Shown here: positions 52,753 to 62,480 of the stretch, piece after piece | How positions within the stretch are numbered: the stretch's first letter is position 1 | Layout: every line of letters starts with the position of its first letter | DNA from: Cyanodermella asteris | Taxonomy: Eukaryota > Ascomycota > Lecanoromycetes > Ostropales > Stictidaceae | Direction: 5' to 3' | DNA length: 64,000 nucleotides | NCBI GenBank assembly: GCA_900618795.1 | Contig: UYJD01000002.1 | Span: 549,150 to 613,149, forward strand | Made by a program: the position numbers and the translations under genes | Notes under the pieces: generated by a model | The model's input: the letters and a program-made list of their open reading frames with translations, nothing else | What the model was told of the DNA's origin: nothing | The model's database searches: none

Positions 52753-54203
52753 ATGCCAGCTGACGAACCGCCAGCCATATTGGTGGCGAGGTTTCTCCAG
52801 AGCAACAACTACGAGAAAGTAAGATATCCTTCCTTACGCTACCAGTGACCGAATGTATTCGGCGGTATTCACGGTGTCTGTTGCTAACGACTCGGGTTAT
52901 TCAGACACTTGAGGCATTCATTGCGGAAGCCAATCTTCCTCCTGATGCAGGAGCTCTGCCACACAAGCATGCCATGACCCTCGAAAGCGTGCTAGAAGAG
53001 AAGCGTGCCTTCGATAAAAGCTTGCGATATTCCAAGGGCACCGATCTCACTGGGAACGACAGTGGATGGGGTGACTCTGCACCCAGCGAGCCTCAGCTGG
53101 TGGATAGCATACCTTCGACGACCAATTACCTGAACGTTTAGGTAGCCGACGTGCTGCATGACGGGCAGGCACAGCCGATGCTGATTGCCAGTACTGCTGA
53201 TAGAAAGGTGAATATGCTTTCAACAGAGTCGACGCTCGAAGCAATTGGCAGCTTGCCCTCTACTCCGTTGGATTCACCAGTTCTTGATTGTCTCCTTTTG
53301 GGTAAGGAACATGTGGTTGTCGCGGCGATGTCTGGCCTGGTGAAACTTCACAATCTACGTACACATCGAGGGTCTGAGCGGCGTGATCACCAGAAGTATG
53401 TTGTCAAGATAGCGTCCTGGCATGATAACGATGGTCATACCTGGCTTGCGACTGCTGGATGGGATGCAAGGGTGCTGTTGTATCGTGTTAGTAACGATGA
53501 GCTCGGGGCGCCTCTGGCGGAAGTGTCATTACAGAGCAACCCTGAGTGCATCCTCTTTGCTAAGGACCCAGACACAGGAAGGCTATTCTTGATTGTTTCG
53601 AGAAGAGATTCGAGCTCTATCTATTACTATCTAGTGAATTCAGACGCAGGCACTGCGAGAAACGGATTAACTGCGGCCGGCAGTCAGAATCTCTCACCTC
53701 ATTCAAACGCCTGGACTGCCTTCTCGCCCTCTTCAATCGCAATCTGTCCAACCGATCCCACTCTGCTCGCGGTCGCAACGTCTTCTCTTCCACACATGAG
53801 GGCCATCATTGTTCGCTTGCTGTTTCCTTCCGATACTTCCATCGTCACGATACCGGAATACACCACTCAGGCCGAACAAGGCCGGGCATCTCTGGCAAAG
53901 CAGGATCGCGAGGAAACTGCCATTCAAGTTCATATCAGTACCATGGCCCCACAGACACCATACTCGACGCCGCAAGTCTGTTGGCGACCAAACGGAAGTG
54001 GCATATTCGTGAATGGGGACGACGGCGTCATCCGCGGGGTTGAAGCAAAGACGGGGAAGATCGTCTCAATCCTAAAAAATGGTCATGAGCCCGGAACCAA
54101 GATTAGAAGCATATGGGCAGGTTGGGTTGGTGGTGATAAGGAACGAGAATGGCTTGTCAGCGGTGGATTCGACCGGCGACTGATAGTATGGCGCTGCCTC
54201 TGA
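52753..54203 (+). CDS. LisH/WD40-like protein with one in-frame TAG
   Basis: Exon 1 is 52753-52818 (MPADEPPAILVARFLQSNNY), joined by an 86-base intron (GTAAGA, CTAAC branch site, TTCAG) to a frame starting TLEAFIAEANLPPDAG. Together these look like a LisH-type N-terminal helix pair. The frame then meets a single TAG at 53139-53141 and runs on, without shift or further stop, to 54203, encoding propeller-type repeats (HTWLATAGWDARVLLYRV, then VCWRPNGSGIFVNGDDGV and WLVSGGFDRRLIVWRCL). Removing a 42-base intron (donor GTGGAT, branch CTGAAC, acceptor TTTAG) would join EPQL to VADVLHDG in frame and give about 440 residues, but the donor is weak. Otherwise the gene carries a nonsense codon or needs read-through. 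Function is unknown; WD40 proteins usually serve as scaffolds. Confidence 0.72.
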
Positions 54204-54894
54204 ATCTTACAGCCAGCTGATGAAGCAAATCCGTGTCCCTTGGAAGCACTGACGCTGCAGACCGAGGAGCTTGGAGCCAGTATTGCCACCCTTTTCGTTC
54301 AAGCGGATCCTCAAACATGGGCCATCTGTCACAAATCAGAGGACGCCTGTAGAGCTGCGCGAAGGGATTCCCAAAACGTCATACGGTATCAGGGGCGATC
54401 ACGAAGACGAAAGCCAGGGTACTGGTACAAAACCCGAGAGACAGCTTTAGGAGTGTTCTGTCATGACCAAATCCAATGCTTGCGCCATATGTGCAGTATC
54501 TATGCCTTGTCAGCGGACAAATTAGACCGAAGTTGGCATGTGTCCCATTCTCCATGCACCCTCTCACCACATAGTCAGACGGAAGGTGTTTGGTAATGAA
54601 TGGGAAAGTAATTTAGGCACGTTGAAGATATTCCTTCAGCTTCCGGGCATGGTAAGTCCCCGGGGCTGTACACACTAATGCCATGCAAGTCACTGATAAT
54701 TGGGTACCTCGCAAACTCGTGTGGAACCTGTCAATTTGAGCGTGTTGTACCGGTTGTAGAACGCAGGACTTGGTTTCAAAAGCGTCCATTCATTTCGCTT
54801 GGCCCTATGAAAACACCAGAGCCTGTTTTGCGCCCATCGTCCATGCCGGAAATGAAATCGAATCGTCGTTTCTAACGGAAATGCATCTCTTCGA
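54204..54894. other. Convergent intergenic region
   Basis: Lies between the WD40-like gene (+) and eL29 (-). It holds both 3' flanks. Short frames here are not protein-like. Confidence 0.4.
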
Positions 54895-55269
54895 TCAAGC
54901 CGCGTCTCGCTTGCCCTCCTTCACCTCCTTCTGGAATGGGTGTCAGTTCCTGTGCTCTTCGGAATATCTCGTTTCTTTGCAGAAAACTCGACTGCACTCA
55001 CCAGTGCCTTCATTGTGCCATGCAGGGCATGCCTGTGGTTGCGGCGGAACTTGGGGTCGGTACCCTTGAGAGACGGGTAACGGTGAGTCTTGGGCTTGTG
55101 GATACTTGATCAGGTTGTTAGCTGCTGGGCTGTTGCGATTGAACGTCCATCTCTTTCTTACCCGTTACGGTGGGCCTTTCGCGTTTGGTTGTGCTGAGAC
55201 GAGTTCTTTGACTCTGTGATATTGTCAGTCTCAATCAGAAGAAAGCAGAGCAGCATACATACTGGCCAT
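54895..55269 (-). CDS. rpl29: 60S ribosomal protein eL29
   Basis: Four exons: 55263-55269 (7 bases, ATGGCCA), 55162-55213, 55002-55104 and 54895-54930. Introns of 49, 57 and 71 bases have donors GTATGT, GTAAGA and GTGAGT and acceptors CACAG, TCAAG and TCCAG. The joined product is 65 residues: MAKSKNSSQHNQTRKAHRNG, then IHKPKTHRYPSLKGTDPKFR, RNHRHALHGTMKAL and a lysine-rich tail. This is the complete, highly conserved small basic protein eL29, found near the exit/central region of the large subunit. No single open frame in the region reveals it, so it is easily missed. Many short exons in a ribosomal-protein gene are normal for filamentous fungi. Confidence 0.96.
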
Positions 55270-55766
55270 GGCGACGGTTGTGGATTCGCAGGCTTGATGA
55301 TTTCGATGGATTCGGCTGTCGCTGGTGTCGAAGTCGATTTGACGATACCGTAGGGTTTCGCCGTGCGTGGATGGTCCCAATGCGGCTAGCGTGCCAAGCG
55401 CAGGAAAGCTGCCAGAGCAAGGTCTGCAGCTCGAAGATCCGCCGCTCGTCAAACAGCTCAACTGAGCATTTGCACAATCACGCAAATTGACCGTATGAAG
55501 CTCACGTAGAGATATCTGCTTATTGTTTCACACAATCCTTTCAAAATAGAAGCATAGTTTCCTCGCATAATCATCTTGCGTGTGTCCGTGCTCCCACATA
55601 GCAAGCTTCACGAATTTGCGTCCCGGCAATCAACTCCGCCGTGACTCTGGTCGAAAAAGCTTATACACAAGTACTAGTAAGTGCCTTTGCCAGGGAAGCT
55701 GTTGAATCATTTATTGCTTAGAAGTCAAAGCTTGCATTGTCAGATCGATATCATCACGTCGAGATT
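55270..55766. other. Divergent intergenic region
   Basis: Promoters of eL29 (-) and dihydroorotate dehydrogenase (+). The frames here overlap the eL29 leader on the opposite strand and look non-coding. Confidence 0.4.
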
Positions 55767-57224
55767 ATGCATAGTCGCGTTGCGAGTGCGATCTGTCGCC
55801 TCGCAGGCAATCGATCCAAACACCTCGAGACCACGCGAAATGCAAGGCAATTAGCGCAAAGGAGTTCATTTGTTTCTTCAAGGTCTCTGCTGCGTTCTCG
55901 GCAGAACGCAAACAGCATCGACACTCCCACTCAAAAGCTTGAAGCAAGTGCTAGAGGCTACTTTTGGTCATTCTTTTTTGCCTTCGCAGCGGTGTCTGGC
56001 TACTATGTCGCTACCGATGCTCGCTCAGGCGTACACCATTGGCTCGGACCCCCTATCATCAGACTCCTCTACGATGACGCTGAAGAGGCGCATGAAGTTG
56101 GCACCAACATAGTACGCAAACTCTGGGAACTGGGCCTCAATGCTAAGGACAGAAGCGACATTGATAGCTCAGGTCTCCTCAAGACGAAAATCTTCGGCTA
56201 CGAAGTCGTCAATCCAATTGGAATCTCTGCGGGCCTGGACAAGCATGCGGATATTCCAGACGCCTTGTTTGATCTAGGTCCTGGCATCGTTGAGGTCGGA
56301 GGCATCACCCCTCTCCCGCAGCCCGGCAATGAGAAGCCTCGCGTGTGGAGGATTCCATCCCAGAATGCCCTCATCAACAGATATGGATTGAATTCGCTCG
56401 GTGCGGCGGCTGTAGCCGAAAAGCTGAGGCAGCGTGTGTTGGACTTTGCGGCGTCTCGCGGCCTGCCTCAGTCGGAGGAACTGGTGCTGAACAATGAGGC
56501 TGATATCCCCCCTGGCTCACTCACACCGGGAAGGCTTCTTGCCGTACAGATTGCCAAGAACAAAACCACGCCAGAGACTGATTTTGAGGCCGTGAAGAGA
56601 GACTATGTTAACTGTGTGCATCATCTTGGCAAATATGCAGACATCATCGTTGTTAACGTGTCGAGCCCCAATACGCCGGGCCTTCGCTCCCTCCAGGCCA
56701 TCGAGCCTCTGACTGCGATCATGTCGGGAGTCGTACAAGCCGCAAAGTCCGTTGACCGGAGAACCAAGCCTGTGGTGATGGTGAAGGTCAGTCCTGATCA
56801 AGACTCGGATGCCCAGATTCAAGACATATGTACCGTCGTCCACTCAAGTGGGGTTGACGGTATCATCGTCGGAAACACAACAACGAAGAGGCCTGGTGCT
56901 CTGCCCATCGGGTACGATCAGCCTCCCAAGGAGCGCCAGATAATGCTTCAACAGGGCGGCTATTCTGGCCCTCAGCTGTTCCCCAAGACACTGGAGCTCG
57001 TCGGGAAATACAGACAGGCTCTCGACAACTCGGATTCACAAGCAGCAGATGCCGGGGCTAAGATATTATTCGCGACAGGAGGAATAACGAATGGTCAGCA
57101 AGCCAAGCAGATCCTGGACGCTGGCGCCAGCGTCGCAATGGTGTACACGGCACTCGTCTACCACGGCTTCGGTTTGGTAAATTCTATGAAGACCGACATG
57201 CTGTCGAGAACAAATAAGCCATAA
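55767..57224 (+). CDS. Dihydroorotate dehydrogenase (quinone), mitochondrial, class 2
   Basis: Single exon, 485 residues. It oxidises dihydroorotate to orotate with FMN and passes electrons to ubiquinone, the fourth step of pyrimidine synthesis, on the inner mitochondrial membrane. The start is the first ATG of the frame and gives an Arg/Ser-rich presequence (MHSRVASAICRLAGNRSKH) followed by one transmembrane helix (YFWSFFFAFAAVSGYYVA). The catalytic domain shows GYEVVNPIGISAGLDKHADI, EVGGITPLPQPGNEKPRVWR, NRYGLNSLG, NVSSPNTPGLRSLQ with the class-2 serine near residue 300, GNTTTKRP and FATGGITNGQQAK for FMN phosphate. Its stop lies 40 bases from that of the MCC gene on the other strand. Confidence 0.97.
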   Translation: MHSRVASAICRLAGNRSKHLETTRNARQLAQRSSFVSSRSLLRSRQNANSIDTPTQKLEASARGYFWSFFFAFAAVSGYYVATDARSGVHHWLGPPIIRLLYDDAEEAHEVGTNIVRKLWELGLNAKDRSDIDSSGLLKTKIFGYEVVNPIGISAGLDKHADIPDALFDLGPGIVEVGGITPLPQPGNEKPRVWRIPSQNALINRYGLNSLGAAAVAEKLRQRVLDFAASRGLPQSEELVLNNEADIPPGSLTPGRLLAVQIAKNKTTPETDFEAVKRDYVNCVHHLGKYADIIVVNVSSPNTPGLRSLQAIEPLTAIMSGVVQAAKSVDRRTKPVVMVKVSPDQDSDAQIQDICTVVHSSGVDGIIVGNTTTKRPGALPIGYDQPPKERQIMLQQGGYSGPQLFPKTLELVGKYRQALDNSDSQAADAGAKILFATGGITNGQQAKQILDAGASVAMVYTALVYHGFGLVNSMKTDMLSRTNKP

Positions 57225-57264
57225 AGCACCAGCCTGGACGTAAAATCTTCAAAAATTCATTCGC

Positions 57265-59456
57265 CTATTCATCAAACTCGATCAAAGCTGTGCCTGCCTT
57301 GCAGATGTCTCCAGCTTTGTGGACAACCTTCTTGATCGTCCCGTCTTGCGGGCTCCGAATCACAGTTTCCATCTTCATACTCTCAATCACCACCAAGGCC
57401 TGATCCTTACTCACTGTGGCGCCTTCAGCGACGTCGACTCTTAAGACCTTGCAAGGCATTGGCGCAAGTACGCTGTGCGTCAAGTCTTTCACACCCAATG
57501 CCTTTTCGACAAACTTCGGTCTGACTAGCTGCAGTCTATACTGAGTGCCAAGTTGAAACACGGTGACTGTATCTCCGTCGAATATGACACGAGCGTCCAG
57601 TCTTCGCATGTCGGACCACGAGGAAAGCGTCTTGGACGCCGGATCCCATTCAGCAGTGACATTTGGGCAAATGGCGTCGCCCACTTTCAGGTCAAAATGA
57701 CCAGGTCCACGCTGAAATAGCCCAACGACGGACTGCTCCGCATCCAGAGTAGATGCTTGAGACTTGTCGCTGAAGGTGATCTGCCGTCTTTGAGGTGCGG
57801 ACGTGAATCCCAATGACGAAAACGCGGGCTTGGACTTCGCAGCCTCTTCCGCGAGGACGCAAGCCAGGGCAGCTTGTGTGTACACGAAAACGGGAATTTG
57901 TCTCTTCTCGAACAGACTGTCCTTGTTTTTAGGAATAAAGCCAGTCTCAACATCACCTGCGATGAAGGTTGGATGCTTGCAAACCCGCTTGATGAACTCG
58001 ATGTTGGTGATCGGGCCTGCAATCTCGTAATCCTCAAGCGCGGCATGAAGCTTCTGTAGGCTCTCCGTTCGGTCGTTTCCGCGAACAATCAGCTTTGCAA
58101 TCATTGGATCGTAGAACGAAGAGACCGTGTCGCCTTCAACGAAACCAGCGTCTACCCTCACATCCTCATTTGTTGTAGGAATTTTGAGATGGGTCAACTT
58201 TCCAGAGTCTGGGACGAAATCCATGTCCGGGTTCTCTGCATAGATTCGTGCCTCGATTGCGTGGCCCCGAGACGCGATCTCTTTCTCAATTTGCTCTTGC
58301 GTAAGTGGTAGCTCACCGCCCTCTGCAACGATGATTTGCCAGTGCACAAGATCTTGACCTGTCACCATCTCTGTGGCAGGGTGCTCCACCTGCAGACGGG
58401 TGTTCATCTCCATAAAGAAGAACTCGCCAGAGTCGTTGTCGAATATGAACTCGACGGTGCCCGCCCCTTCGTAGTTAACTGCCAAAGCAGCCGCCCGTGC
58501 CTTCTCCCAAAGATCCTTCCGAATGCGGTCATCCAGATTCGGGGCAGGGCTCTCCTCGAGCACTTTCTGATGCCGCCTCTGCACGGAGCAGTCTCGCTCT
58601 CCCAAGGCAACGCAGTTTCCGTGCTTGTCAGCAAAGACCTGGACTTCGATATGTCTCGGTGTCGTAATGTACTTCTCCACGAGCATTGCGTCGTCGCCGA
58701 AGCTGTTCCGAGCTTCGGATTTGGCGCTTTCCAGCATGTCCATGAAGACGTCCGGCGTCATTGCGATTCGCATACCCTTGCCTCCACCACCCTTGACGGC
58801 TTTCAATAAAACAGGAAACCCGATCTTCTCCGCTTCCGTCTTGAGAAACGCGGGATCCTGGTTGTCGCCGTGATAGCCCGGAATACATGGAACCCCGGCG
58901 GAAAGCATAATGTCCTTGGACCGAGATTTGTTGCCCATGGCTTCGATGGCCGTTGAAGGTGGGCCGATAAATACCAAGCCGGCTTCGGCACATTTGCGTG
59001 CGAATTCAGAGTTCTCACTGAGCTGTGATTTGAATTAGAAACTGACCCGAGAACTGTCTCGCGGGCACGTACGAATCCATAGCCAGGATGGACGCTATCA
59101 CAGCCATGCTGCTGCGCAGTCTGGATGATCTTGTCGCCATCCAGGTACGCCGATGTTCCACCAATATTGATGGCATATGGCGAACTCAGAGCATGCTGAG
59201 ATAGTGCGTCGGGGTCGGTATAGATCGTTGTTGTCCGTACCCCATGCTGAGCTGCTGTCCTGCCTACTCGTCTGCGAAAGGTCAGCACAGGTCGTCGCAG
59301 ACAGAGGAGTACCTACAATGCAATTTCACCTCTGTTTGCGATCAAGATGGATTCCAAGGGCTTTCTTGTTATTGTTGAAGATGCCCTCAATTGAGTGACG
59401 GGTCGTGCCTTGCTAGCAATTGCCCTGACTGGGTGGACTGTCAACCGCGGATACAT
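57265..59456 (-). CDS. mccA: Methylcrotonyl-CoA carboxylase, biotin-containing alpha subunit
   Basis: Three exons, 59317-59456, 59073-59271 and 57265-59022, give 698 residues. Junctions rebuild NRGEIAL-RVGRTA and HPGYGF-LSENSEF, so they are secure. The enzyme carboxylates 3-methylcrotonyl-CoA in mitochondrial leucine breakdown. The presequence starts MYPRLTVHPVRAIASKARPV. The biotin-carboxylase part has SILIANRGEIAL, GGGGKGMRIA (ATP-grasp glycine loop), ERDCSVQRRHQKVLEESPAP and EMNTRLQVEHPATEMVTG. The C-terminal biotinyl domain has IESMKMET with the biotin lysine near residue 663. Acetyl-CoA and pyruvate carboxylases are excluded by length and layout. The carboxyltransferase (beta) partner is not within the window. 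Confidence 0.96.
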
Positions 59457-59889
59457 TTTCAGGTCTTATTACATGTCAGAGAAAACCAAAAAGAGAGAGG
59501 AAGCCGTGCACTTGAAAACTTGAGCACGATGGTGGTGTTTTACAAGCACGGGACCTGGAACGTCCCCATGGGGATGTAGCAAAGTGGAGGCCGGCGCTAG
59601 CCGACCCGCTCGGCTCACAGAAGCGTGAGGCAGCGGTAGCATTGGGAAAACAAATTCACGCTTCATTACACTTGAACATGGCTGCAATTGCAAGTCGTTC
59701 GTAAGATGCTATATCAGATTTTCTACAGAAGCAAATTGTCAAATGGTGATCTGCGCCACCCTGACTTCGAGATCTTATGCTTTAACTGCCGAGGGGTATC
59801 ATCATAATTATGCAACATGTCAACCATTCACATCCTGTCCCTTGTTCTGTTCATCACTCATGCAATCCATGTGAACTTTTATATGGTCA
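59457..59889. other. Intergenic region between two minus-strand genes
   Basis: MCC promoter and 3' flank of the NCBP3-like gene. No other feature is seen. Confidence 0.4.
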
Positions 59890-61121
59890 TCAGCCAAAGA
59901 GATCGGCCGCTTTGTGCCGCCTTGGAGCTCGACCTCCACCTCCAAAGAGTTCCTTGCCCGCATTTGAACCATTGGCCTTTTCCGGGAATAGTTCCTTCAG
60001 CGTTTTGCGTTGACCAGCAACTCCGCGGATTGTGAAGCCTTGCGGCTCGTCGATGGTGGCTGCGGTGCCCTTGATCGAGAATCCCTGCTGTTCCTGCTTT
60101 TTCTGCTTCTGATACATGGCGTCTGAACGCAGTGGAAAGTCGGGGGTGTCCGCAGGTCCGTCCACCAGCGGCACGCTCATCTTGCCCGAGAATAGATCTG
60201 CCGCGTCGTCCGCGCCCGTTCCTGCACGCATGGGAAACAGTTCCTTCTTCAAGTTTGTAGCGGCTGCTTTGTTGTTGGCGGCTTTGACATGTGGCTCTGC
60301 GAACAGTTCTTTGCCGCTATTCCCACGGCGTCGAGCTGGATCACGGTCGCGGTCATATCTTCCTCTTGCCCATGGACTGCGACTGCGACCTGGAGAAGCG
60401 CTGCGATCACGATCCCGATCTCGCCGACGGTCTGTCGACCTTGATCTGCGAGCGTTGCGCCTTCTTGCCAGCGCGCTCTCGTCGTCATCGTACATTGATG
60501 CGTCAAACTTCTCGACTTCGTCATCACTCCTCCTGCGTCTTCGCTGAGGACGTCGTCGACTTCTCTCCTCTTCCTCGGGGTGCAAAAGGTAGTAACGGCT
60601 TGCTTCGCGAGCTCGGGGCTGCTTCTTGTCAGAAACCACCGCTACCCTCACCGCCAAACGAGACGCCGGATGCGCAGTAATCGGTTTGGCGTCGCGCTGC
60701 TTTCTGCTGTCCGATTCCATCGTATCAGAGCCTGTGAGGGCAGTGAGGGCCTGGAGAGCAATATCTGAATCCTCGAAGACGAAGTTGACCGACGTATCAT
60801 TGATCCATTCGATCGTTGGTTTGTGTTCTGGAAAGTGTTCCGCGGCATAAGCTGCCAGATCCGAAGTTGATAATTCATCCACGCCCTGCACGTTGATCTT
60901 GTGATGTACCAGCTCTTCGCCTTCTTCATTTGTGGTCTCGGCGGTTGCTCGCTCGTGGGATGGTATGGGATCAGCTTGTATTGTTGCGCCGAAAGCAGAG
61001 AGAGGCGCTTGCTATGCTACTGTCAGAAGCTGACAGAGACACGCTGTTGCGAACGAACCTCAGGTACGACCGTATCTTCCAATTCGCCCAGGTCGATGTC
61101 TATGTCCATGTCCATATCCAT
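59890..61121 (-). CDS. NCBP3-like (DUF2414) RNA-binding protein
   Basis: Two exons, 61059-61121 and 59890-61011, flank a 47-base intron (GTTCGT, CTGAC branch, CATAG), giving 394 residues. The start was chosen for its acidic Met/Asp-alternating N-terminus (MDMDMDIDIDLGELED). Residues about 75-120 form the RRM-like core: VDELSTSDLAAYAAEHFP, then IEWINDTSVNFVFEDSDIA, the WxNDxSxNxxF pattern of NCBP3 homologues. An RS/RD-rich region follows (RRSRSTDRRRDRDRDRS). The C-terminal third repeats a short motif, (K/A)(E/D)LF, six times. Animal NCBP3 works with Ars2 and the exon-junction/TREX systems in mRNA export; the fungal role is unproven. Nuclear location is likely from the basic RS stretch. Confidence 0.82.
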
Positions 61122-62480
61122 CGCGAACGTTGCGGTTGATGCCGCTTTGCCTGTATCCGTCCAATCAAAGTAATTCGGATCAAGTTATGCGTCAGGGTCA
61201 ATGGGTTGTGACCAAGTTGAATGGAATACTAAAGGTAGAAACGTTTGGGGTATAAAGAGCTGGTTTTATGTGTTGTACGGAGGACTTCATGCGCATCAAT
61301 CGCAGAGCCGCATTCCGGGCCCACTTTATTACAGCAACGGAACGGGTGTTTGAGCTTGGTCTTGGCGGACATCCACTTCAACCTCACTTGATTGTTTAAA
61401 GCCATTTGACTGACCTCGCAGGCACTGCATCTTCACGCGTCAGAATCTACTCACTTGGCTATGGATCAGATCCGATGACCTATACACAATCTACTGACAT
61501 GACGGTCTTCACACGCGCGCGTGTCCGACGTGCAGAAATTAGTCTACCTGATTCACCACGGGCACGACACCCTTTCCAAGGAAGTAGCAAGATACATCAT
61601 AGTTTCTTATTGTTCCAGAACAAAAGAGCCCCTTCACCGCTGTAAATGCTGTTGGTGTCTGGACTGAAACGCCAATACTACGTGTTTGTGCTCAGATTGA
61701 CGCTGTGGAAAGAGATCAAAGCGATTGTTGATTGCCGCCACCCAAACCAGCGACGAAAGTGGCTTTCAAGTTGACTTACTACGAGCATTTCTCCTTTCTT
61801 CTATAGTCTTCAACTAGTTCTTCATGCAACTGAGTCAATTTGTATTTATATAATTATGAGCTGTACAGATGCCTCCCAGACGCGCAAGCGAAGATCTTCG
61901 TCTATACCAAAGGCAGGTATTGTGTGGCCGGCTAGCCTATCAAGAAACATGTCCCTTCAACTGCTGCACGTTGGAGCATTGGTGAAGCAGGTGACCAACC
62001 CAGGAGTGACGTCCACACGAGCAGACAACGCGCGAGCGTCAAGTCTAAGTGTTGTGCCTGAGTCACTCTACCTCTGGCCACCTTGTTTCGTCTATTGAGC
62101 GCAGCTCACACAATGACTACCGCGTTCACACACTAGCTATCAGGCATAGTGAAGAGCAAATTTGCCCGCGACCTTCACTTTTGACGCCGCAAGCCGGCGC
62201 ACAATTGCTTCACCTCGATGTTCGAGCAGTTGTCACCCTCGCGCCATGTTTTTGCGGCCATTTAATCCACTACATCTCCTGCCAGTCCTTCCACATCCCC
62301 ATCCTTCGCAACTCTCACCACACCAACGTTTCAACGCTCTGATCCTGTAACGCGATCACCTTTTACCATCGTACTTCAGCAAATCTCCCTGTTCTTCCGC
62401 TCCTACCGCTTTGCACGTCTTACTCCTGAGCCATTGCACCTCATTCCCGCAAGCTCAGCCATTCGCCCCCAACCCAAAAC
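61122..62480. other. Divergent intergenic region
   Basis: Promoters of the NCBP3-like gene (-) and the partial gene at the right end (+). The last 200 bases are C/T-rich, a typical fungal leader. A TATAAA string occurs near 61.25 kb but is on the wrong strand for the nearer gene. Nothing coding is supported. Confidence 0.4.

Noticed and set aside
2897-53141. TAG reassigned as a sense codon
   Set aside because: BRR2 and NOP14 end at TAG at exactly the expected C-termini, so it is a working stop.
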